DNA of 64,000 bases from Diphasiastrum complanatum (Eukaryota > Streptophyta > Lycopodiopsida > Lycopodiales > Lycopodiaceae): assembly GCA_029204225.1 (NCBI GenBank), contig CM055097.1:44668942-44732941 (forward strand). The letters are read 5' to 3'. Shown here piece after piece: positions 13,441 through 25,100 of this stretch. Under the pieces are notes generated by a model. That model did not search any database. It was not told the origin of the DNA and saw only the letters and a program-made list of their open reading frames with translations. A program made the translations under genes and the position numbers. Within the stretch, counting starts at the first letter, position 1, and every line of letters begins with the position of its first letter.

Positions 13441-16140
13441 TGCTTGTCACATTTGGGATGAGGTGGAGGTGATGCCCGACAAAAAGTGGCGTTGCCCTTT
13501 TTGTCGAAAGCAGTTCACAGGGAACGCCTCTCGGGTTCGAGCACATCTGGGGGGGTTGTGAGTCCGACCCACGGGGGGACGCTACGGGATCGGCATTTGT
13601 ATGGTCATCCCCACTGCGGAGAGGGCTCGCATTATGGAGACATATTCTGAGACAGCTGTTGAGCTCGGCGAGCCGTCCACAGGTGCCGCGAACTCTATTT
13701 CTACTGGTGCACCCACTGCCACCGCCCCTGCCACTGGTACACCCACCGCCCCCACCGTCGCATCTGCCCCCGCCACCGCCGTTGCATCCGCACCCGCCCC
13801 CCCCCCGCCACCGCCTCCGCCTCTGCCTCCGCCAGTACTCCCCATGGATCCACAACCTACACTGCTGCACCTACGCCTCTGCCATCACCGTCAGATCTGC
13901 ACGGCCCGTCCACATCCTCCGCTTCCGCACATGCACCTATGCCACCACCTCCAGATCCGCATCGTCCATCCGCATCCTCCCAGCCATCCACATCCCGAGG
14001 CCCCAGACAGATGTCCATGCCGGGATCTTTCAGAGAGGGGCAACACAGAGAGGCCAACAGGACCATAGCACAAATGTTCTATGACCTGAACCTCCCCTTT
14101 ATCATGGCATCATCCCGCATCTTTCGAGAGGCTATCTTGAAAGTTGCAGTCTGCGGGCCCGGCTACACACCACCCACAGCCGACGCACTACGAGGCCCTT
14201 TACTCCAGGACCGGGTTGCATCAGTCAGAGAGAGACTGGCCGCACTGCACGAGGCTTGGGATAGATACGGCTGTTCCATCATGGCTGATGGGTGGACTGA
14301 TCGTCGCAGACGCCCACTCATCAACGTGATTGTTTCCAGTTGTTACGGTTCCATGTTTTTGCGCAGCATCGACGCTTCCGAGGCAGGGAGAGTGCATTCG
14401 GCCGAGTACATTTACGGCATCATTCGCGCGGTGATAGAGGAGGTCAGGCCACAACGCGTTGTCCAGGTATAATATTCTTTCATTAGTTGCTTGCTCATTT
14501 GCTGCTTGATGTTGATACAATAGTTCTGTGTAGTTTTCGATTGATTGCAATGTGTTTTAGAGCTGTGAATTGATCGTGTGAACGTATCGCAAAAGGTTGT
14601 GACGGACAATGCGTCCAACTACCGTGGTATGGGGGAGCTTCTTATGGCAGACTACCCCTCCATTGTCTGGACTCCATGTGTCGCACACTCACTGGACCTC
14701 CTCCTGCATTCCATCGGGCGCCTGCCTTGGAGCAGTGACATTCTCACGAGGGCACTTGCGGTTGTGGACTTCGTCACACGCAAGCACCGCATGACGGCCC
14801 TTTTCCGCACATTCAGCAGGTAAGCTGCCACTTATTTTTTGACTCGTTCAAGATGCTCCTTTTTTTTTTGCTCGTTTCATGTGTGCCTCTCATTCCGTTT
14901 GTCAATGCAGGCTCGACTTGAAGAAGCCCACTCAAACCCGCTTCGCCTACCAGTTCATCATGCTTGAGCGGCTACACAAGCTCAAGGGTGAATTGCGACA
15001 CATGGCTACTTCGGTCACCGCCATGGACCTGTCCACGACCCCAGAGGGCTTGGCCTTCCACGAGAGGTTGCCAATTAATGCAGGACTGTTCTGCTTGCGT
15101 GTGCGAGCGGAACTGGTAAGCGTTCAGCCTTGTTCACACGAACAGGCGGAACCGTCTGACGACGGAGCGGTGCAATGACCTGGTGTACTGCAACACCAAC
15201 ACCAGAGTGGTTTGACGCATCACGGAGAGCATGAGGGCAGGAGGCGCACGCGCCCTACTCCTGCAGGTATATGTCGTTGCTCTGTCTTTTTGCTTTCGCA
15301 TTGGTTTGAGACATTCAGTTTAATGCCCTCACGGTTGCTTCGGCTATTCTCACGAATGATTGACTTGTGTAGGTCAATCCCGATGAGTGCCTGGTTGCAG
15401 CGGCAGATCATTAGCCAAAGCCAGAGGTTGATCCAGACGATGCCGCTGGGCGTGCTCTGCGGGGTGAGCCCGACGATGATGCCGATGCCGATGAGACCAC
15501 CACCCTCCCTGCTGACGTTCCATTGCCCTCCTTTGATGATGAGCCCACATATGATTCAGACGAGACGGTCGACCTAGCAGGGGATGGTCCACGTGCCCCA
15601 CCCAGTACCCCCGCATCACGCCCCCTTTCAGATGATGGCTGGTCAGAGTTTGCGAGGGAGACAGAGGCTGTTGCCCAGAGACAGATAGTGCAGAGACGAT
15701 TAGAGCATCACAGGCAGACAGTTCTTCCCAGAGACCCCCCTGTGGCAGAGGGAGACCCCCAGGCAAGAGTGTACCACAGAGGGTTCCTTCCGGCAGACCC
15801 AGAGGCAGGCCAGCCAAGAGGGGACGCACTGATGAGTTTTCTAGTCGTCTCTTGGCAAGCGTTGGCCCAGACTTAGGGGAGTCCCAGATGCCTTTAGACT
15901 CCTAGCCAAACTTTGTATTTGACACCCCTGTAGATGCATCTGGCACGCAGAGGTATGATTTTTTTAGCACGGACTTGTAGATACTGATACACACTTTAGC
16001 ATCATGTACAGTGGCTTCAAATAAGATGTATATATTTTTTTACAGTATATTTGTGTCATGGCTAATTTATCGTGGTTGCTTACAAATGGTTAGCTCTGTG
16101 AAATTTGAATGGTTAGTCAAAAATGGTTTGCACCGTGCAA

Positions 16141-16191
<51 letters not shown>

Positions 16192-19100
16192 AGCACATCT
16201 GCATCTCATTCATAACATATGCATCATGTTCAACCATTTAACATAATATGGTAAACCCAACACTCCAACAAATGGCAGAGTTAACATAACACCCTAAACC
16301 CTAACAAATCATCCTAAACCCACAACCCCACAGCCATAACCATCAAAACAAGCCACAAGCATAATCATCATAACCACATCCATAAACATCATCAACCCCA
16401 CCCACGTCCTCATTGTGTCGTAGGCATTGCACCACAGGTGTGTGCAAATTCAACATCAAAGCTGCACTTGTGCAGCCGTAGAATGTATTAATGGTCCAGG
16501 AATACAGTCTACTCGTTCGTGGAGCGGGTACATACCCAAGGGACCGAGCCTGGCCCGATTCGGGCATCGTCCGGTCAAAATGCTCGTTCGACGGGTTGGA
16601 AACGCAATTAGGTCAGTTGAAATGGACTAGTTTTGCAGCTATCCGTCCGACGGTTCCGTTTCTCCAAACGGGATCCGTTTCACGTGTCGTCCGTTTCGGC
16701 CAGCGGACAACCTCGATAGGAACCTGTGGGAGCAGACGGGTCGAGGACCAAACGGACGACAGGCCCAGTACGTCCTTCAGAAGTTTAGGGTCAAAACAGG
16801 GCTACGGGGACACTTTGCCGGGATGGGACCTGAAAACATACAGAATTGAGAAAATGGTCCAAGAATACAATCAAACGATTCGTGGCCCCGATACGATCTC
16901 AAGGGGCTGAGCTTGGTTGATTCGGATGTCGTCCGGTCAAAATGGCCGTTCGACGGGACAGAAACGCAATCAGGTCACGTGAAATGGACTAGTTTTGCAG
17001 GTCTCTGTCCGACGGCCTGGTTTCCCCAAACAGGCTTCGTTTCGGGTGCCGTCCGTTTCGGCCAACCGACCGGTTCACCAGAAACCCGTGGGAGCAGACA
17101 AGACGAGGAACGAACGGACGGCCTGTAGTGAATGAAACAGTTTTGCATGAGTAATTAGTAAGCCGTAGAAGTTCAACTAGGGGGCAACCGATCACATCAT
17201 ACAAGACACAGTACTGTGCAGAACGTGGGGACAGAGGTAGCTGTACCTCTTGCAAGATGGTCGGTCACGTGGTTCCCTGCTGTAGTGAATGGCATAGTTC
17301 TCCTGACCATTCACTCTTCTAGTGTCCATTAACTTCTGGAGTTCAAAATTGTGAACAACAGCTTTTCCACAGTTGTTTTCATCAAGCCATAGAATTGAGG
17401 ACGCATACCACACAAGCCCATCAAAACGTGCAAAAGTGTGGACCTATCGTATGCTTTGGGGCCAACAACTAGCAAACAAACGGCGAAAAGAAGGACATCA
17501 AATACACTGTTGAGCAAGACTCTTTTGATGATGAAGAGTACGAGCCTTCAGATAGCCAGGAAGAAAGTTCGATCTCTTCCATAACTGTCGAGTGCGACAG
17601 ACGTACTGAAGCTGCTTGGTCACCGACGGGGATGGTGTAAGTGAAAGCCAATTAGAGCGGGTTTTCCAATCTGTACAGAGTTTAGGGTTCAATTATGTTG
17701 GCTTTATACTGTTTTATGATTTAGGTTTTGGCTTCACTGCCCGTTTCCTGAACTCGGACACCCAACGAAGCAGTATATACCAGGCAATGTTCACTACCCT
17801 TCCATCTGGACATTTGGCCAGGAAGCCTTGCAAGAAAGCAATGGTCAACAATGTCTTTCCAGTGCATGCTGACGAAAAGAGTGGTTGCGTCGCCCTTACG
17901 TACTCCCGGATTTTACCACGCCATTAATTGCTCCGTTTTCGACTCCACGTCAAACGTTTTTTGGTGAGCTTTCAGAGACAGCACCCAGTGGTTTCTGATC
18001 AGTGGATTAGAAATCACTGGGTGCTATCTCTGTCGGCTCACCAAGACGTTTCACGTGGAGTCAAAAACAGAGCAATTGGTGATGTGGCAAGATTCAGAAA
18101 CACGTACTGGCGTCAAAACCACTTCGACCATCTCCATGCACTGGAAAGACATTGTTGACCATTGCTTTCTTACAAAGCGTCGTGGCCAAACATCCAGATG
18201 AAAGGGTATTGATCATTGTCTGATCTATGCTGCTTCCTTGGGTGTCTGAGTTCAGGAAATGGCTATTGAAGCCTATAAAATTTCCTTTCAAACTGTATCC
18301 TTATTGCAAAACATGCTTTAACTGGCTTTCACTCACACCTTCCCTGTCATATACCAAGCAACTTCAATACTTATGGCACACTTCAGGCTTATGGAAGGGC
18401 TGGAACTTTCTCCCTGGCTAACTGAAGGCCTGTTGTTAGGGACCCAACCCCCTTGGGTCCCAAACTCAGACGATGACTGGGCCTGTAGACTTGACCGGTG
18501 ACTCGTGAACCTGCATGGTTGCCACATGTCATGATCCAGGAGTGCACATGGCTTGGAGTCTCTCTCCTTGGAGGTATACAAGGGGAGGAGGACTCATTTG
18601 CCATCCATTCTATCTACCTAGGAGGAGGTGGATGGAGAGCATGTGCACGGCCAGGATGTATTGCTAGCGTGAGGCAGGAGATGGCTGAGAGCCTAGGCGG
18701 TGGTATGGGACGCCGTCTGGGGTGGAGGTCGGATCCAGCTTGATAAGGTCACAGGCCAGGGCACGGTGGGTGGACCCGGATTAGGTTCTATGGCGGGGTG
18801 GAACGTGAATCCTTCGGTCTCTTGTGGTTAACTGGCACCTGGAGGATTGCAGTAAGTAAGATTGTAACATATGGTATCAGAGCCACTGCATGCTGAAAGC
18901 AGGTGCGTTGATCCGTAGAGTTTCTCTTGTAAGTTTTGGCGCTTTTGACGGATTTCAAATCGGATTTAAAATGCATTTTTTATGCATTTTTCAGGGTATT
19001 TTTCCTTCCGCTGTTTTTTATAAATTTTGAAGTAAAAAAAAGTTAAAAAAAAAAACGGTTGGGGGCCTAACAAAGACCTGCCACGTGGCACTGTCCAACG

Positions 19101-22100
19101 TAGGACAGGTGGCGGTCTTTCCTGTTGCAATTCCGCTCAAGATCTGTGGATTTCTAGTCGCGATTGGGCCTCCTCGCAAATAACTTAACTTGGAAATCTA
19201 CCATCGCTGTTTGCTCAGCGGGGGTTGCCAGAAAGTAGTTGGCAAATCTGCCACGTGGCACTTTTCAGGCCAGGAGAGGTGGCAGCTGGTAGCGCCCTGC
19301 TGTAGCGATGCTTCTCAGATCCTTAGTTGGCAAAATTAAGGCCCTCCTTGGAAAATTAAACAAGTTTTCTTCTTCCTGTCCCTGTCTGCCAGCGATGGAC
19401 AGAAGGAAGAAAAATAAGTTATAGTAAGGGGGGAGGGGGCTGTAGGCCACCTGGCAGATTGCTAGGAGAAGGCCAGAAGGCTGAGGTGGAGGCTAGGTGG
19501 CAAGGCAAGGCCACTTGGCAGATGGTAGGATGGCATGAAGAGGGAGGTATGCCTCTTCCATGCATCTGTTTAGTGTGAAAAGAGGTGGAGGTGGTGGTGC
19601 ATCCTTCTCTTTGCTTTCTTTTATTCCTCTTGGCAGCCATGGAGAATACCATTTGGTTTGTGAAGAGACAGCAAGAGTAGCCTTGTATCTACCTTCCTTG
19701 AGTAGCTTTTGATTCTCTTCTTTCATCTCTTCTTAATTCACCTCTCTTCTCTTTGTAAAAATGGAGCCTACTCTTACTACACAACCTATGTCCCCTGTTC
19801 ATGAGGCTACAATATTTGCCTCTGTCTTAGACCCTGATGCTTTGATGCTGGCTATTAACAGTCTACAACAACAGATTGTGGATATGCAAGCAAAGCACAG
19901 TCGGGATTAGCAGGATCTCAAGGAATTGACGCAGCTAAGGCAATTGGTGCATCAACCCTTGTTCACTCCTGAAGTTTTTGTTGGGGAAAAGAAGGATAGA
20001 ACCCCGGAGGTGGTCTTGCAATGGCTGGATCGATGGAATTCGCACTTTTCCATGCACGATCCATCCGAGGACAACAAGATCAATCTCGCCGTCATGTATC
20101 TGCGAGGTAAAGCATTTACCTGGTGGCAAGATATAAGGGGTAAGCCGGAAGTTCCTAGGAATTTGGAGGATTTTTGTAAGGCCTTCAAGGCGGCCTTCCT
20201 TCCTATTCTTGATGATTTTGAATTTTACCGTCAGTATGCAACGATCCATATGGGGAACCGGCCCCTGGATCAGTACTTGCAAGAATTTCAAGAGGTCTAT
20301 TCTAGTTGCAACTCGTTTTGCAACTAGAATAGATCCTTTGCTAGTAAAGTTGCATTTCATACTGGGGTTGCCAAGAGACTACCAGCTAGAGGTCAGGAGG
20401 AACCAGCCTCTTATCCTCGAGGATGCTGTTCGCTTCGCCAGAATCTACGATGATACTTGCACGATGGCCAAGCCTGAGACTGGTGTCTTACCCGACGTAA
20501 AGGGTAAGAGGCCTTTCTTTCCAAAGAAATCGAAAGATAAGGCAAAGGAAGGAGCTTCAGGTTCAGGGAAATCGAAGAAAAGATCTACCTTGGACCAGGA
20601 AACCTTCATGAAAGCCAGGAGCGACAATCTGTGCTTTAATTGCATGGAACCAGGTCATGTCGCGAAGGAATGTCCAAAGAAACGGAAAGCTAAAGGGGCA
20701 TCTTCTAAGATGCCAGGTAACTCTAGCATATCTAGTGTTGATCTTTCCTTTGCTGGTAATTCTGTGTGTGAGCATTGTTGTTTTAATATGGTTGTTTTTG
20801 GCCCTCATGACCTCATTCGGATGAAGGGGGTTGTGGGTGGTCAAGCTGTAACTGTTTTATTTGACGATGGTTCCACACATAATTTTATTAACGCTAATCT
20901 GTTGCAGAAGCTAAAGGTGGAAACAAGGCAAAGTGACCACCGATACACAGTGAAGTTGGAGCAGAAAGCCAAGTTTGGGACCGGATAGTCCCACGTCTAC
21001 CAATAGAGATTCAAGCCTATAAGGATAAATTAGACTTTCATATTATGAATCTAGATAGGGTAGATGTTATACTTGGCAAAGAGTGGTTCTATGAGAGGAA
21101 CGAGTCTATGAAGAAAAACTATGTAACACACAGTTTGTCGTTCTTACATAACGGCTCACTCATAGAATTGAATGGAAATGTTGATATTTCTACTCCATAT
21201 ATGCTTTCTGCTTTGGAAACTGTTAAATGTATGGATATTGTGGATTGCAGTTCTTATTTATGTTGGTTAAAAGATTTTACTTACCATGAAGAACGTAGTT
21301 TGCAATTTTACAATCTCCAAATGGAATTAATGTCTAATAACCTAAAACAAGAAAACTCGCCAGAAGGTGAAATTTTTAGGAAACTTAGACAAGAATTTAA
21401 CGATGTATTTCCTGAGCAGGCTTCCTGAGGGTCTTCTCCCCTCTAGGGGTGTTGACCATGGTATTAAACTTATTCCTGGTAGTTCTCCTATATCACTGTA
21501 TCCATATAGGATGAGTACTACTGAAGAGGATGAGGTTTATAGGCAACTGCAAAATTACCTTAAGATGGGCCATGTTAGGCCTAGTAAATCTCCCTGGGGG
21601 GCACCTGTGCTCCTTGTTGATAAAAAAGACGGAGGTACTCGTCTTTGTGTGGACTTTTAAAAGTTGAATAAGTTAACGATTAAAAACCGTTATCCTTTGC
21701 CGCGAATGGATGAACTGGATTGCATGGTGCAAAGAACTTCACCAAAATCGATTTGAGATCAGGGTATCATCAGATTCGCATAAAGACTGAGGATATTGAA
21801 AAAACCGGGTTTAGAACTAGGTACGGCCATTATGAGTTTCTGGTTTTACCTTTTGGCTTGACAAATGCTCCAGCGACTTTCCAGCAGATGATGAACGATC
21901 TTCTTCGTCCATATCTGGGAAAGTTCGTAATAGTCTACTTAGATGATATTCTCATCTATAGTAAGACCTTGGAGGAGCATGAGGAGCATCTCAGGACTGT
22001 CTTAAAGTTACTTAGACAGGAGAAGCTTTTTGCCAAGGAATCCAAATGTGTATTCTTCCAGAAAAGGTTGTTATACCTTGGTCACATTATTTCGGACCAT

Positions 22101-25100
22101 GGGTTGGAAATTGACCCAAATAAAGTCTGACAAGTACGTGAATGGCCTATCCCTAAAACCATCCGGGAGGTTAAGTCCTTTTTGGGCTTTACGGGGTTTT
22201 TTCATAGATTCATCTTGAACTATGCATTAATTGCATTGGCCTTGACGAATGTCCTCAGAGGGGCTAAAAGAGTTAGCCGGCACAGTAAGTTCAGTCCTCC
22301 AGTTACTTGGACTGAAGAGTTGAATCAGAGTTTTGAGAACCTCAAATACTGTGTAACTACAGCGCCTATTCTACACATAGTGGATCCTAACAAGCCATAT
22401 GTACTTGAAACGAATGCCAATGACTATGCTCTAGGCGTAGTCCTATATCAAGATGGTAGACCGGTAGCTTTTGAAAGCAAGAAGTTGGACCCTGCTCAAA
22501 GGCGGTATTCCACCTATGACAAGGAACTTTTTGCTATCATTAATGCCCTGAAAGTTTGGAGACATTACTTGTATGGCTCCCAGTTTACTATAGTTACTGA
22601 CCATCAAGCGTTAAAGTATATTAACGATGCGGTCGACCTTAGGGGTCGTAAGGCCAGATGGTTAGAGATGCTCCAAGAATTTCATTATGACATTGAGTAC
22701 CGGAAGGGTACCTCTAATAGTGTTGCGGATGCCTTAAGCCGGATTGGAGAGGTTAATCAGTTAAGGTTTTCTGAGATCCAATCTGAGATTTGTGTAAGAC
22801 CGATAGGTACTTCGGTCGTATTTGGCTAGACGTCCTGGCAGGTTCTTCTAGATCTAGTGATGAGCTTGGAATGCAGGATTCCAAGATTTCTCCTCAGGAG
22901 AGACTATTCCATTAAGAATGGGTTACTTTTCCGGAATGGAAAAGTTTGTGTGCCAGAAAATGATGATATAAGGGCCCAAATCCTGCATGAATGTCATGAC
23001 AGCCCGTGTCCAGGGCACCCTGGCGCTCAAAGGATGCTTGACTTAGTAAAAAGGAACTTTTACTGGCCAAATTTAAAAAGTCAAGTGGAGGCATATGTTC
23101 GCAAGTGTGCGCAATGCCAAGTTAATAAAGCTGAAAGACTTAAGGCAGCTGGTTTGTTAATGCCCTTGGAAATTCCCGAAAGAAAGTGGGAAAGCATTTC
23201 CATGGACTTTGTGGTTGGACTACCTCGGACGGGGAAGCAAAATGATGCCATTTGGGTAATAGTTGACAGGTTAACTAAAATGGCGCAGTTCGTACCAACC
23301 AAGCAAACTGTCAAAGCTTCTGAACTTGCGCAACTTTTCGTGGAAAAGTTGTTCAGGTTGTTTGGTTTGCCGAATGACATTGTTAGTGATCGAGATCCAA
23401 AGTTCACTGGCAAATTCTGGCAAGCGGTCTTTGAGAAATTAGAGACCACTCTAAGTTTGGGGTCATCAGATCATCCTGAATCGGATGGTCAGACAGAGAG
23501 GACAAACCAGTCTATGGAAGATATGCTTCGGCCATATGTTTCCAAAAGACAGTCAATGATTGAGTTTGCGTATAATAGCGCAAAGCACTCTGCAACGGGT
23601 TTTAGTCCATTTTCTCTAATGTATGGTTTCCAGCCTAGGGCTCCCATTTCAGTGGGCCTCAAAGGCCTCAAGGTTAAAGTAGTAGCTATGCCGTGCCCTG
23701 CACAGGGGGTATGGACGATGTGAGGGAACTCTCTCTCTAGCAGGACACCCATCTGAACGCAGTTGGTGGCATTGTCCGTCACCACCATAACATGCTGGGG
23801 GCCTATGGACAGGATGGAAGATCTATTGACGTCGTGCATGAAATCTGCAGATATGACTCTCCCCCCTCTACTGCAATCCACGGCTCTCAAAAATTGTGTA
23901 CCCATGCAGCTGGAGACCAAGATGTTGAGGATCGGCCTCCTCCTGACATCAGTCCAGCCATTGGACATGATGCTGCATCCATATGTGGCCTAGTGGCGGC
24001 GTAGAGGCTCCATCTCTCTGGACAAGGACTCGACCCTATCTCTCAACATGTGTGTACGGACAACCTCTGAACCAGGGACTCTCCAGCTAGGGCTGACAGA
24101 CTGTGCAAGGCGGAATGCCCTTCTGAAGGGCTCAGAATCGGTGATGGCAAAAGGTAGGTTCAGCTCGTAAATCAAACTAGCCACGACCTGCGTGGCCTCT
24201 CTGTCCATGTGCGGCTGATGCGCGCCGTGAATGGTCTGCTGCACAAGGGCTCTACCTGGTGGGCGACGGGTGGTGGACCTTCAGCACGGTGCACCAACCG
24301 TGACAAGAATGGACGATGACGCGACAGGCTGGGCACTAGTGGATGCATCGGCTGTAGACGTGGAATGGGGAGAGTGGGATGCCCTGGCAGGGATGGGTGC
24401 AGCAGCATAAGTGGGGTGCACTGGTGGAGGGGCAAGATCTGGCATGGGATACAAAAACTGGTGGCTAGGGAGATCATCCGGATGGGAAGGGAAAGAAGAA
24501 GGGATCTCATCCACATCCTCGAAGGCCTCATCAGTAGCATCCTGGGCCTGCTCGGGTGGCGAAGAATCCATGAGAAAATCGTAAACTGGGGGCGTGCGAG
24601 CAACAGGACGTGGTGGTGGAACGACAGTGGCAACTGGCGGACGTGATGGGACAGGATCCACCGGAATGGGTGCAGATGGGGGTGCGTGTTGCGGAACTGT
24701 CTGAGGGGGATGAGGGGCAATGGGACGGGACGAGGATGCACTCCCTCTCCTCGTGCGTGCCAGCCAAGTAGGCAGCAACTCTGGGTCAGCCACATAAGGA
24801 GTGGTGCAAAACCGGAGAACAACCTCTGAAATGGTGTTCTCCCCCGCCACAAGACATGGCCCGTAGGTGTCCAGTAGTCGCTGCCTGTCGGGGACGGACA
24901 TGCTGCCACAAGGGGCAGCATTTAAGGTGCCACCATTTTTGGCGCGTGCACCGAGCAGGTGGCCTTTAAGGCGAGTGAGGGACGCAGCAAATTCGACGAG
25001 GCAGTATCGGCAACGCACAATCTTCTGACCGGTCTTGTTGCTCTTGTCGGCAACCCGCCTGACAAAGTCTACCTCGTCCCATAGACCGGAAAGGTCGGAT

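Larger units (their letters stand above)
12806..17430 (+). mobile_element. hAT-A: BED/DUF659 hAT transposon carrying repeats and gene fragments (right end not resolved)
   Basis: Left terminus CAGACATGAGGGTCCGGG at 12806 with GTCCG/CGGAC arrays to about 12945. Then (GA)n-rich leader, transposase pseudogene (13436-15871), 3' UTR, a (GA)n tract, 362-bp tandem repeats (16492-17140) and a minus-strand gene fragment (17192-17413). The related element at 30159-32929 has the same order of repeats and ends in GCTTCCTTAG, so the repeats belong to the transposon. No matching right terminus was found; it may have been lost when the gypsy element at 18434 arrived. Confidence 0.75.
17540..18430. repeat. 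0.9-kb imperfect inverted repeat built from an SNF2-ATPase gene fragment
   Basis: The left arm (about 17540-17921) and right arm (about 18083-18430) are reverse complements with moderate divergence; for example TGCACTGGAAAGACATTGTT on the + strand near 18136 has its complement near 17853-17872. The arms surround a tighter central hairpin (17924-18082). The right arm ends where the gypsy LTR starts (18434), suggesting truncation or insertion there. Confidence 0.8.

Noticed and set aside
12902-13870. Long minus-strand ORF of 322 aa rich in Ser-Leu and Gly
   Set aside because: It reads through (GA)n/(GT)n microsatellites and the antisense of the hAT-A transposase linker; open only because of low complexity.
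13601-14084. Overlapping Pro/His-rich plus-strand ORFs in three frames
   Set aside because: Only the frame joining the BED finger to DUF659 is real; the others are shadows of a GC-rich linker.
13323-16305. Telomere-like TTTAGGG motifs suggesting an interstitial telomere
   Set aside because: Only two to three units at each site and inside a hAT element; too short to be telomeric in origin.
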